Positions 7,488 through 15,000 of a DNA stretch of 27,832 nucleotides are shown in pieces. Within the stretch, counting starts at the first letter, position 1. Each line of letters opens with the position of its first letter. A model generated the notes under the pieces. That model had not been told where the DNA came from. It was given only the letters and a program-made list of their open reading frames with translations, and made no database searches. The translations under genes and the position numbers were made by a program. The DNA comes from Chloroflexota bacterium (GTDB taxonomy: Bacteria; Chloroflexota; Dehalococcoidia; Dehalococcoidales; Fen-1064): the NCBI GenBank assembly GCA_026389745.1, contig JAPLHG010000029.1:1-27832 (forward strand), in the 5' to 3' direction.

Positions 7488-8691
7488 GACACTGCTATTA
7501 GCCAAACACGAATTCTTAATCACGACAAGGAGAAGGGCCTTTATCATCCTTACCCTTGCCTTCCCGATATTGGCTCTTTTGGGGTTATTAGCGGCTCAGG
7601 CAATCCCGGGGATGATAAAGCCAGCCGTAGAGATAGAAAAGATTGGCTACGTCGATGAGGTCGGCATTTTCAATGAGAACATCTCGCAGGGGACAATACG
7701 CTTGGTCTCTTTTGGTACAGAAGCTGAAGCTAAAAAAGCCTTATTGGATAAGGACATCAAGGAATATTTTATCATCGCCCCGGACTATATCTCGACCGGT
7801 TTAATACAGAGATATACTCTTAAAAACGAGGTGGAGCCGGGGGGAGCGACGCAGACGGCAATCAGGAACTTCTTACTGGGCAATCTTTTAAAGGGGAACA
7901 GCACGGATATTATTGAGCGCGCTAAAACCCCCGTGAACATATCCAGTACGACATTAACCAGTACCGGTGAAGTAGCACCACAACAAGGCGGGTTTGCGGC
8001 TCTTATACTCCCCTATGTCTTCAGCATCTTATTAATGATGTCCATCTTCTTCTCATCCGGCTACTTGCTTCAGGGTCTTGTAGAAGAAAAGGAGAGCCGC
8101 GTGATGGAGATTCTGCTATCCTCAGTTTCTCCGCAACAGTTACTGGCTGGCAAGGTAATTGGGCTTGGCGCCGCCGGGCTGGCACAAATTATCGTCTGGC
8201 TTATCTCCGCCAATTTCCTGATGAGGATGGCTTCATCAAACTTCGGGAGTATTATCGGGGTGTTGAATGTAACTCCGGAATTCCTCATCTTGGGGATAAT
8301 CTATTTCATTCTCGGTTATTTGTTCTTAGCGATCATCATGGCAGGAGTTGGTTCAATCAGTCCCACGGCGCGTGAAGGACAACAAATGTCCGCATTGTTT
8401 ACGATTCCGGTTGTCATACCAATTTACTTTATGGCTCTCATTATGGCACACCCGGAGAATATTGTGGTTAGGATACTCACCTTCATCCCCATCACCGCGC
8501 CGATTACTGTGATGGTTCGGCTTGGACTGTCTGAAATTCCAATATGGGAACTGGCGGTCAGCATTCTAATACTCATATTATCCATCACCGGGTGCTTTGT
8601 GATGGCAACCAAACTCTTCCGGACTTACTTACTGATGTACGGGAAAAGGCCAAATCTTAACGAAATCATCCGCAGTTTCAGAAACACATAA
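7480..8691 (+). CDS. ABC-2 type permease, NatB-like
   Basis: About 403 residues. An N-terminal membrane helix (about 20-42) is followed by a long extracytoplasmic domain (about 45-170) and then five to six helices, the layout of NatB/YhaP-type ABC-2 permeases. The segment LVEEKESRVMEILLSSVSP (about 205-225) is the conserved cytoplasmic loop that meets the ATPase. The ATG at 7480 is preferred over the GTG at 7471. It overlaps the ATPase gene, so both are coupled. It converges with the arsenic methyltransferase gene 26 nt away. An imperfect hairpin across 8690-8735 might end both transcripts, but it is weak. Confidence 0.88.
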   Translation: MSKTLLLAKHEFLITTRRRAFIILTLAFPILALLGLLAAQAIPGMIKPAVEIEKIGYVDEVGIFNENISQGTIRLVSFGTEAEAKKALLDKDIKEYFIIAPDYISTGLIQRYTLKNEVEPGGATQTAIRNFLLGNLLKGNSTDIIERAKTPVNISSTTLTSTGEVAPQQGGFAALILPYVFSILLMMSIFFSSGYLLQGLVEEKESRVMEILLSSVSPQQLLAGKVIGLGAAGLAQIIVWLISANFLMRMASSNFGSIIGVLNVTPEFLILGIIYFILGYLFLAIIMAGVGSISPTAREGQQMSALFTIPVVIPIYFMALIMAHPENIVVRILTFIPITAPITVMVRLGLSEIPIWELAVSILILILSITGCFVMATKLFRTYLLMYGKRPNLNEIIRSFRNT

Positions 8692-8717
8692 AACTAACAG
8701 GGGGTAGTTGGCTGGTG

Positions 8718-9479
8718 TTACGGTTTTACTGCCCGCACCTTGATACTGAAAATCGGCAGACCGAGTTCTTTGACTCCCCGCAATTCGGATTCGTTAACTG
8801 CTTCCACATTCTTGAAACCGGCGTCTTCAATCATTTTCAAATAATCGTTTTTCTTTGAAGCACCGGCGATGCAACCGACATAGGCTTCCACCGAATTCTT
8901 GACTGATTCGGGCAATTCCTTCAGCAGTACCATATCCGAGACCATCAACCGACCACCCGGTTTCAGTACGCGGTAAGCCTCTTGAAACACCCTCGATTTA
9001 TCCGACGAAAGATTAATAACGCAGTTCGAAATAATGACATCAACAAAGCTATCAGCGACCGGCAGATTTTCAATTTCGCCAAGATGGAACTCCACATTTT
9101 TGTAATCGCCTTTCCGGGCATTCTCTCTTGCTTGGCCAACCATCTCAGAAGTCATATCCACGCCAATGACTTTCCCGGTCTTTCCAACTTTGTTCGCCGC
9201 CAGGAAGCAATCAAATCCCGACCCGGCACCGAGGTCGAGAACAGTCTCGCCTTTTTCGAGAGAAGCGAGTGCCACCGGATTCCCACACCCCAAGCCCAGA
9301 TTAGCCCCTTCCGGAACAGACTTCAGGTCTTCCGGACTGTAACCAATCGCCTGGCTCTTGGCATCTGTGCTACAACAACTTCGGCTGGGTAAGCTCTTTG
9401 GCCCACAACAGGATGGGCTTTGTTTAACGATATTTGCATAACCTTTTCGAACGGCTTTCTTAATTTCTTGTTCTTTCAT
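8718..9479 (-). CDS. arsM: Arsenite methyltransferase-like protein (ArsM)
   Basis: About 253 residues. ArsM enzymes transfer methyl groups from SAM to As(III), using three conserved Cys to hold arsenic. The sequence has Cys pairs near the N-terminus (SPSCCGPKS and SRSCCSTD), the SAM-binding motif VLDLGAGSGFDCFLAA, a central NCVINLS Cys, and a later VGCIAGA Cys, in the order expected for this family. ATG at 9479 is chosen because AGGAG lies 7 nt before it; the upstream ATG at 9485 is only 1 nt from that site. A TATAAT on the minus strand at 9510-9505 may give it its own promoter. No arsR, arsB or arsC is in view, so arsenic control must come from elsewhere. Confidence 0.82.
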   Translation of the reverse strand: MKEQEIKKAVRKGYANIVKQSPSCCGPKSLPSRSCCSTDAKSQAIGYSPEDLKSVPEGANLGLGCGNPVALASLEKGETVLDLGAGSGFDCFLAANKVGKTGKVIGVDMTSEMVGQARENARKGDYKNVEFHLGEIENLPVADSFVDVIISNCVINLSSDKSRVFQEAYRVLKPGGRLMVSDMVLLKELPESVKNSVEAYVGCIAGASKKNDYLKMIEDAGFKNVEAVNESELRGVKELGLPIFSIKVRAVKP

Positions 9480-9504
9480 TTCCATACTCCTGAATTCACC
9501 GTAC

Positions 9505-9510
9505 ATTATA
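9505..9510 (-). promoter_or_regulatory. Possible -10 element for arsM
   Basis: Minus-strand TATAAT sits 26 nt before the arsM start, ahead of its AGGAG site. TTGACG lies upstream but only 10 bp away, so a standard -35 is not clear. Confidence 0.3.
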
Positions 9511-9553
9511 ATCCGACGGGCGTCAAATCATCAGTCAATCACCATCCTCACAC

Positions 9554-9841
9554 TCAACCAATTGCCTCCTTGAGTCTCTCATCCACCTCTGTCAGCGTCA
9601 GTCCTTGCACGGAAATCAGCTTCCTGCGGCTGGTTAAACCTTTTTCGATTGAGAGACGACTCTTGCTAACATCCAGAATCTCGCTGAGAAACTCAAATAA
9701 TTCTTTATTGGCTTTGCCCTCTAAAGGTGGAGCGGCAATCTTCAGATGCCAGACGCCATTTTCAAAACGCAAAATTTCGCTTTTTCTGGCTCCGGGGTGC
9801 GCCTGCACCGTAATTCTGACCGACTTCCCTGTCTTTGCCAT
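9554..9841 (-). CDS. DUF167 (YggU/UPF0235) family protein
   Basis: A protein of 95 residues, the normal size for DUF167. The order of motifs fits: a strand with VQAHPGARKSEI, then LKIAAPPLEGKANKELFEFL, then SRLSIEKGLTSRRKLISV. These are conserved small soluble proteins of unknown biochemical role. It lies 28 nt after tatD in a run of minus-strand genes and is likely cotranscribed. The ATG has only a weak AGG-type ribosome-binding site, suggesting modest expression. Confidence 0.85.
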   Translation of the reverse strand: MAKTGKSVRITVQAHPGARKSEILRFENGVWHLKIAAPPLEGKANKELFEFLSEILDVSKSRLSIEKGLTSRRKLISVQGLTLTEVDERLKEAIG

Positions 9842-9869
9842 TTAAATTTGCCTGAGTATTGATATTTGA

Positions 9870-10646
9870 TTATTGGAATTTAAACAATCTCTGGGCATTC
9901 TCCGTGGTTTGTCGGGCAACCGCCTCGGATGACTTCCCTAGAATTCCTGCCAACACTTCCACTGTGAGCGTGATGTATGCTGGTTCGTTCCGTCTGCCGC
10001 GGTACTTCTGTGGTGGCAGAAAGGGACAATCCGTTTCTACCAGCAGTTTATCGGCAGGAATACTCCTGATGACATCGCCCGCCTTATTATTGGGATAGCC
10101 GATATAACCGCCAAAGGCAAGGCAGAAGCCCATTCCCAGATATCGCATTGCGGCGGAAGCACCTTCACCGAAGCAGTGGATAACACCGGGTCGTTGAGGA
10201 CGCGTGAGTTTCACCCATTCTGTCAGGATTGATAGAATATCATTTGTCGCCTGACGGTCGTGGATAATGACCGGCAGAGAAAGCTCCCCAGCCAATTCCA
10301 ATTGCCACTTCAAGACCTGCAACTGTGCCTCTTTCGGCGAGTAGTTATGATAGAAATCCAATCCCATTTCTCCTAAGGCAACCACCCGGGGGTTCTCCGA
10401 CATTTCAGCGATGCGGGTAATCTCTGCTTTTTGAACATTACCAGCGCCGTGCGGGTGAATACCCACGGCGGCGAAAACCTGCGGATACTTTCCCGCTAAT
10501 TCAATGGCCTTTTCGCTTGATTTCACATCGGTGCCGACAGTGAGAATCTTGCTGACCCCAGCATCAATTGCTCTGGTAATAACCCCATCACGGTCACGAC
10601 TGAATTCCTTCATATCCAGATGGGCATGGGTATCAACGATGGTCAG
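9870..10646 (-). CDS. tatD: TatD-family metal-dependent DNase, non-ATG start
   Basis: About 258 residues if started at the CTG at 10646. TatD proteins are TIM-barrel hydrolases with DNase activity. The first metal-binding motif, VDTHAHLD, lies upstream of the first ATG (10613), so an ATG start would remove two ligand His. In-frame codons back to the stop at 10659-10661 contain no ATG, GTG or TTG. CTG at 10646 has GAGGGAG 7 nt upstream, so it is the best start; ATT (10652) is another option. Other ligands seen: VALGEMGLDFYHN, VIIHDRQA, GVIHCFGEG and LVETDCPFL. It lies 22 nt after pyrD. Confidence 0.85.
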   Translation of the reverse strand: MTIVDTHAHLDMKEFSRDRDGVITRAIDAGVSKILTVGTDVKSSEKAIELAGKYPQVFAAVGIHPHGAGNVQKAEITRIAEMSENPRVVALGEMGLDFYHNYSPKEAQLQVLKWQLELAGELSLPVIIHDRQATNDILSILTEWVKLTRPQRPGVIHCFGEGASAAMRYLGMGFCLAFGGYIGYPNNKAGDVIRSIPADKLLVETDCPFLPPQKYRGRRNEPAYITLTVEVLAGILGKSSEAVARQTTENAQRLFKFQ

Positions 10647-10668
10647 CGCAATTCTCCCTCAGATTCTT

Positions 10669-11592
10669 TTAGTTATGGGTAACACCAATAAGCTCGTGAA
10701 TGTCCTTAATCTTCTCTTTTTGGAGGAAACTTTGTATGCCTTCCAGCACATCCATCGAGGCGCGGGGGTTCATAAAGCTGGCGGTACCCACCTGAACAGC
10801 CGTGGCGCCCATCATAACGAACTCGATAGCATCATTACCGGTAACGATGCCGCCACAACCGACGATTGGTATTTCTACACTCTTGGAAACGGTGTAAACC
10901 ATATACAAAGCAACCGGCTTGATGGCAGGACCGGACAGACCGCCATAGCCGTTACCAAGTAACGGTTTACGTGTTTTCATATCTATCGCCATACCTTTGA
11001 GCGTATTTATCAAACACAAAGCATCGGCGCCGGCTTCGGCAACTGCCTTTGCTATACTGACAATTTCAGCCGTGTCGGGCGTTAATTTGATAATTATCGG
11101 GAGAGAAGTCGCTTTTCTGACAACCTCAGTTACTTCCGCGGCTGAAGCGGGGTCGGCGCCAAACTCCGAGCCACCAGCCTTAACATTGGGACAACTGATA
11201 TTGACCTCGATGCCGCTGACACCCGCCACACCATCCAATTTTGATGCTACCTGAGCATAATCATCAATCGTCCTACCGGCGACATTGACAATGACCGGCA
11301 CTTTCCACTTTGCCCAGATTGGCGCTCTCTCTTTTATCAAAGCATCCACCCCGATGTTTTGTAACCCGATTGAATTGAGCATACCGCCGGCTGTCTCTAC
11401 AATCCGTGGTTGAGGATTACCGTCTCGCGGTTCCAATGTGGTGCCTTTGCAGACAATCGCTCCAAGTTTTTGAATATCAAAGAGATGCCCGTACTCCGTT
11501 CCATAGCCAAAGGTGCCGGAAGCGGTCATCACTGGATTCGCTAGCAGTAAGCCTTTTTTGTTTTTGGGAGCCAATTGCACTGAAAGATTCAT
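10669..11592 (-). CDS. pyrD: Dihydroorotate dehydrogenase, class 1B-like
   Basis: A protein of 307 residues. It oxidises dihydroorotate to orotate in pyrimidine synthesis, with FMN. Family-1 features: the N-terminal NPVMTASGTFGYG, the lysine in CKGTT, the loop NSIGLQNIGV, and the catalytic base Cys in NISCPNVKAGG. C-terminal GCGGIVTGNDAIEFVMMGA binds the FMN phosphate. Catalytic Cys and length fit class 1B, which normally works with a PyrK electron-transfer subunit, but no pyrK is in the window. Gap to the metallo-beta-lactamase gene is 9 nt, so it is second in that operon. Confidence 0.92.
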   Translation of the reverse strand: MNLSVQLAPKNKKGLLLANPVMTASGTFGYGTEYGHLFDIQKLGAIVCKGTTLEPRDGNPQPRIVETAGGMLNSIGLQNIGVDALIKERAPIWAKWKVPVIVNVAGRTIDDYAQVASKLDGVAGVSGIEVNISCPNVKAGGSEFGADPASAAEVTEVVRKATSLPIIIKLTPDTAEIVSIAKAVAEAGADALCLINTLKGMAIDMKTRKPLLGNGYGGLSGPAIKPVALYMVYTVSKSVEIPIVGCGGIVTGNDAIEFVMMGATAVQVGTASFMNPRASMDVLEGIQSFLQKEKIKDIHELIGVTHN

Positions 11593-11601
11593 CGCACCTC
11601 C

Positions 11602-12459
11602 CTAATCGACTTTAATTTCCGTATCGGTGATGTCAATCTGCGTACAAGCATTATTATAGAAGAAACGTTCCCCGAGTTCTTGAGCCATCATTGCCGATGC
11701 CGGCAATCCCGTGCAATGAGACATGCCGACTTTCTGAACATCCAGCTCTTTCAGAGCGGCGATGGTCATATGGACCCGTTCGGCAGATGCATTGATAAGA
11801 TGACAGCCGCCAATCACCATCCGTACCTCTTTTCTGCCGATAAGCTTCTGAGAATGATAAAGGGTATTAATAACGCCACGATGTCCGCAGCCCAGCACCA
11901 CCACTAAGCCCGACTTTGTATTGATGATGAGAGCCATGTCATCCAGTAATTCATCGGATTGCCAGCCGGACTTCCCTTTTACATAGAAACGATTGGGGGT
12001 AATTTGTTCAAAATCGGTAACCATCGGCACTTCACCTGTGGTCATTATGTTATCAGTTATCCTCACCGGCTCCCTACTTAATTTAAAGCTCGCCCCGAGA
12101 CTCTCGAGGTCTTTCAAAAGAAAAGGCATGCCGATATCTTTTCTTTTATCTTCCCGCTGCCCTGAATATTTGGCAGTCCAGACGTCAGGATGAGCAATAA
12201 CCTCGACTTTTTTCCTCATCTGCCGCAGAACGTTCTGCAAACCGCCGGTATGGTCCGAATGCCCGTGACTCAAGACAATCTTATCAACCTTACTGAGGTC
12301 GATGCCCATTACGCTGGCATTATGACCAGCGGAAAGGCTTTGACCGGCATCCATCAGAATATTGGCGGTATCGGTCTCTACCAGAACACTCAGCCCCCAT
12401 TCTCCCAGCAAACCCATAGCATCTACGGTATTCTCACTGAGAGTAGTAATCTTCAACAT
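11602..12459 (-). CDS. Metallo-beta-lactamase-fold protein (COG1237 type)
   Basis: About 285 residues. The metal-binding motif LSHGHSDHTGGL lies near residues 63-74, preceded by LMDAGQS (Asp ligand strand) and followed by VVVLGCGHRGVINT and VIGGCHLINA. This layout matches the COG1237 group, annotated as a methanopterin-type synthase homologue. In bacteria that name is usually not reliable, so only the fold is claimed. Two ATGs follow a GGGGG site; the second (12459) has better spacing. It is the first gene of a run with pyrD, tatD and DUF167, driven by the promoter at 12480-12508. Confidence 0.82.
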   Translation of the reverse strand: MLKITTLSENTVDAMGLLGEWGLSVLVETDTANILMDAGQSLSAGHNASVMGIDLSKVDKIVLSHGHSDHTGGLQNVLRQMRKKVEVIAHPDVWTAKYSGQREDKRKDIGMPFLLKDLESLGASFKLSREPVRITDNIMTTGEVPMVTDFEQITPNRFYVKGKSGWQSDELLDDMALIINTKSGLVVVLGCGHRGVINTLYHSQKLIGRKEVRMVIGGCHLINASAERVHMTIAALKELDVQKVGMSHCTGLPASAMMAQELGERFFYNNACTQIDITDTEIKVD

Positions 12460-12479
12460 CATTTTCCCCCGCCGTCAAG

Positions 12480-12508
12480 ATTATAAGCTATGTATACTCG
12501 CCAAGCAA
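12480..12508 (-). promoter_or_regulatory. Promoter for the MBL-pyrD-tatD operon
   Basis: Minus strand: TTGCTT (12508-12503), 17-base spacer, TATAAT (12485-12480). The predicted start near 12473 leaves a very short leader that just contains the GGGGG ribosome-binding site. Confidence 0.55.
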
Positions 12509-12521
12509 ACCACCATGTAAA

Positions 12522-12562
12522 AAAATGAAAGCCCCTCGCAAACATCGAGGGGCTTTCATTTT
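12522..12562 (-). terminator. Intrinsic terminator after the zinc-ribbon gene
   Basis: A perfect 17-bp stem (12522-12538 with 12546-12562) with a 7-base loop. The stem centre is GCCCCTCG/CGAGGGGC. On the minus strand the stem ends in a run of seven T, the classic form. It ends transcription from 12609-12827 before the next operon's promoter. A-rich and T-rich stem ends might let it work in both directions. Confidence 0.9.
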
Positions 12563-12608
12563 ACCCGTGGTTATAGAGCTTTGTAAGCGTCACGAGTGAC
12601 CGAGGGCG

Positions 12609-12827
12609 TTAGCTCGCCGGTGAGGCACGGACATTGGCATAGAGTTTTTGTCCGCTTGCTAGTTGGCTCTTAATCTTAACCTGACCGCCGGTGCTTACGG
12701 TAACGAGGCCAGAGACATCTCTCTGATAGCCACACAGTAAACACTCCTCATACCAGCCATCTGTTTCGCGTTGGATGAAAAGGTCACCATTACACCGGGG
12801 ACAACTCTTCAACTTCCAGATCGCCAT
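12609..12827 (-). CDS. Small zinc-ribbon protein
   Basis: About 72 residues. Near the N-terminus it has CPRCNGDLF and, 17 residues on, ECLLCGY, so a CxxC...CxxC zinc ribbon is formed (about residues 9-30). The C-terminal half is polar without motifs. Small stand-alone ribbons that begin MAIWKLKSCPRC are, from memory, frequent in Dehalococcoidia, function unknown. The ATG at 12827 is chosen because GAAGGG sits at a workable distance; the ATG at 12836 is only 1-2 nt from it. Followed by a strong terminator, so it is transcribed alone or with the lipoprotein gene upstream. Confidence 0.7.
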   Translation of the reverse strand: MAIWKLKSCPRCNGDLFIQRETDGWYEECLLCGYQRDVSGLVTVSTGGQVKIKSQLASGQKLYANVRASPAS

Positions 12828-13102
12828 ATTTCCCATCCCTTCAAGTTCACAAGGACATCCGGGGTTTATCTAGTTTGTATTCGACGTCCTTCTCAAGTTT
12901 TGCGGATATTTTCGCTACCCGCTAACGACCTTTTCTAAATTAATTACGTATTAGAGGGTAAACTATTGGAGTAACGAAAACATTACGATTAGCCGTCATG
13001 GGTAACAAAAAAGTAACAAAAAGGTAAAATTTCGGTTACAAAATAATGAGGAGCCAAAATCAACGACTGAGGTTCACACTGCCATGGTAACCACCAAAAC
13101 GG
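12828..13102. other. Intergenic region with GTAAC repeats
   Basis: No gene is seen. The segment 12971-13043 repeats GTAAC followed by A-rich tracts (12971, 13002, 13013) and holds one inverted copy, GGTTAC at 13034-13039. A weak minus-strand promoter (TTGAGA, 18 bp, TAGATA) may lie near 12870-12900 ahead of the zinc-ribbon gene. Confidence 0.35.
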
Positions 13103-13627
13103 CTACTTTGCCTCAAGCGGGATAAAGATGGAGTCCTCGGCAGAGTCTCTGGCTGGGTAAATAATCTCGGTGAAGATAGTCTCTTTTGACTTTTTGTCAG
13201 CCAAGTTGTTTTGGAAGATTAATCTGTAACTCGTCCCATTTGCCTGAGAAGCAGTAAAGGAGAGGCGGTCAGATGTATTCCCACCGGCGGTTGAACCGGT
13301 AGCCGTTGATGTATAGATGACTGAAGACCCCGCTTTAACCTGGAAATCAACACTCCCGCCGGTGCTTGGCTTCTCTGTGTTGTACCAGCAATCTACCTTA
13401 TCGCCGTCAGCCAAATTAAGGTCGATGGTAAAGGTGCCGCCACCCTCAATCTCAAGATGTAGTTGATATATTTCCCATTGAGCGTCTCCGGATTTAACTT
13501 TTGTTACCTTAACTATTTCATACTTTACCGTGGGAGTAGCCGTGGAACCGGAGTTCCCCGAACATCCGATAGTAAACAGCATTACCAGGACCAGAAATAG
13601 CGCAATAGCAATTTTGCCCTTCTTCAC
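13103..13627 (-). CDS. Lipoprotein of unknown function
   Basis: About 174 residues. A typical lipoprotein signal peptide is seen: VKKGKIAIALFLVLVMLFTIGCSG, with LFTIGC as the lipobox, so the mature protein would be lipid-anchored at the outer face of the membrane. The mature part is rich in Thr, Ser and beta-strand-like segments, with FTIDLNLADGDKVDCWY in the middle. It resembles the beta-sandwich emp24/GOLD-like lipoproteins seen in Chloroflexota, but this is weak. GTG at 13627 is chosen: it gives a proper short basic n-region and has GTGAGG 6 nt upstream. The longer frame to 13690 runs into the promoter. Confidence 0.7.
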   Translation of the reverse strand: MKKGKIAIALFLVLVMLFTIGCSGNSGSTATPTVKYEIVKVTKVKSGDAQWEIYQLHLEIEGGGTFTIDLNLADGDKVDCWYNTEKPSTGGSVDFQVKAGSSVIYTSTATGSTAGGNTSDRLSFTASQANGTSYRLIFQNNLADKKSKETIFTEIIYPARDSAEDSIFIPLEAK

Positions 13628-13649
13628 TTTCAGCCTCACCGATATAGCC

Positions 13650-13690
13650 GTATTGTTATCAACAATACAACCGAGCGAGTAATTAGTCAA
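13650..13690 (-). promoter_or_regulatory. Lipoprotein promoter with palindromic operator
   Basis: Minus strand: TTGACT (13690-13685), 17-base spacer, TATTGT (13667-13662). A perfect palindrome GTATTGTTATCAACAATAC (13650-13668, 8-bp arms) encloses the -10 and the predicted start. This is where a repressor would sit. Confidence 0.55.
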
Positions 13691-13793
13691 TAGCCGTGCT
13701 CAAAATATAACGGACATTGGCAACCTGAAAACGTCGGTGAATAATGGGGAAAATTTTCTGGCCGGGGCTTGATAAAACACTGGGTTTCTGCGT

Positions 13794-13801
13794 GGTATAA
13801 T
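13794..13801 (+). promoter_or_regulatory. Promoter of the pyruvate kinase relic
   Basis: An extended -10 (TGGTATAAT beginning at 13793) ends 7 nt before the ATG at 13809, so the transcript would start at or next to the start codon. TTGATA lies upstream but with a 21-bp gap. No ribosome-binding site is seen. Confidence 0.45.
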
Positions 13802-13808
13802 CAAAAAT

Positions 13809-14965
13809 ATGGATAAGAACAGATTAAAGCGCCACGTTAAAATAGTCTGTACCCTTGGACCTGTCAGCAGCTCTCCGGAAATCCTCGAAAGGATACTGGA
13901 GGAAGGTATGGACATTGCACGTTTGAATATGTCCTACGGGACCCTTGATGAACACCGCCAAACCATTGTCATGGTCCGTTCTGTCAGTCAGAAACTGAAA
14001 CTACCCACCGGTATTCTTTTAGACCTTCCCGGACGGAAACGCCGCACTGGTGACACTAGAACTGTCTTTGAGGAGCAACTTCAATTTGCCCAGGCAAACC
14101 GGATTGATTTCATCGCTCTTTCTTTCATCACTTCGGCACAGCAGGTTGAAGAAGTAAACGCCTTACGCAAAGAGATGGGCATCAACATACCTATCATCGT
14201 CAAAATAGAAAAGGGTGAGGCTCTGGCAACGAGTGGTGCCATCATTGACGCCAGTGAAGGAGTAATGGTTGCTAGGGGGGACCTTGGACTGCAGATAAAT
14301 ATCGAGAAAGTACCCCTGGCTCAGAAAAAATCATCCGAGAAGCAAATCAGCGCGGTAAGTCGGTCATCACCGCTACCGAGATGCTGGAATCAATGGTAAA
14401 ATCAGCCACTCCCACAAGGGCAGAAGCGACCGATGTCGCTAATGCCGTTCTCGATGGAACCGATGCAGTGATGCTCTCCGAGGAAACCTCCATCGGGAAG
14501 TATCCCGTTGAAGCTATTCAGATGATGGCAAAAATAATTAAGGAAGCGGAAACAGCCTATCCTTACGAGCATATCATACGCAACCTTTCCGACGGGGGTC
14601 TACCTGAGGTAAACGACGCCACTGCCCGGGCCGCCTGTCAGATTGCCTACTAGATTGAGGCAAAAGCCATCGTCGCGCTGACCTCCGGGGGCACCACCGC
14701 TCTACGGGTAGCCAAGCACCGTCCCCGCCAGCCGATTCTGGCAGTAACCACTTCGGATATTACTATGAGACGGCTCACTATTGCCTGGGGTGTTTACCCT
14801 ATCAAAAAACCAGAGCCCGCAAATCTGGAAGATTGGCTGGAAGAGGCACGAACAATCGCCTTAGAGACCGAGGTGGCGAAAAAAGGCGACCTGATAGTGG
14901 TTACGGCAGGAATGCCGTTTATGGTTCCGGGAAGCACCAATCTGGTGAAAGTCCACCGCGTCTAA
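13809..14965 (+). pseudogene. pyk: Pyruvate kinase, decayed (B-domain loss, frameshift, TAG)
   Basis: Pyruvate kinase converts phosphoenolpyruvate and ADP to pyruvate and ATP. Recognisable parts in order: KIVCTLGPVSSSPEIL, ARLNMSYGT, LLDLPGRKRRTG, DFIALSF, IVKIEKGEAL, MVARGDLGLQ, then ITATEMLESM, PTRAEATDVANAVLDGTDAVML and the C-terminal domain. Three lesions are seen. First, the whole B domain (roughly 100 residues, near nt 14050) is missing between RTG and the VDFIALSF region. Second, the run of six A at 14325-14330 needs one more A, shifting the frame so that REANQRGKS is read only in the -1 frame. Third, TAG at 14651-14653 interrupts QIAY-IEAKAIVAL. Normal length is about 470-590 residues. 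It is almost certainly inactive. Confidence 0.88.
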
Positions 14966-14971
14966 CTAATT

Positions 14972-15000
14972 AATTAGGAAATACCTTGCATTTCCTAATT
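14972..15000. terminator. Hairpin between convergent pyk relic and M20 gene
   Basis: An 11-bp inverted repeat (AATTAGGAAAT, 7-base loop, ATTTCCTAATT) overlaps the stop codon of the M20 gene. It is AT-rich and lacks a long T-tract, so termination in either direction is plausible but weak. Confidence 0.4.

Noticed and set aside
8690..8735. Terminator between the exporter permease gene and arsM
   Set aside because: An imperfect pairing with a bulge and a 16-base loop can be drawn, but it is too weak to list as a feature.
4498..14653. Recoding of TAG as an amino acid (for example pyrrolysine) in this organism
   Set aside because: Several intact genes here end with TAG at the normal family C-terminus (GHKL ATPase, lipoprotein, M20 peptidase, zinc-finger gene, nadC, methyltransferase), and no Pyl genes or CUA tRNA are seen.
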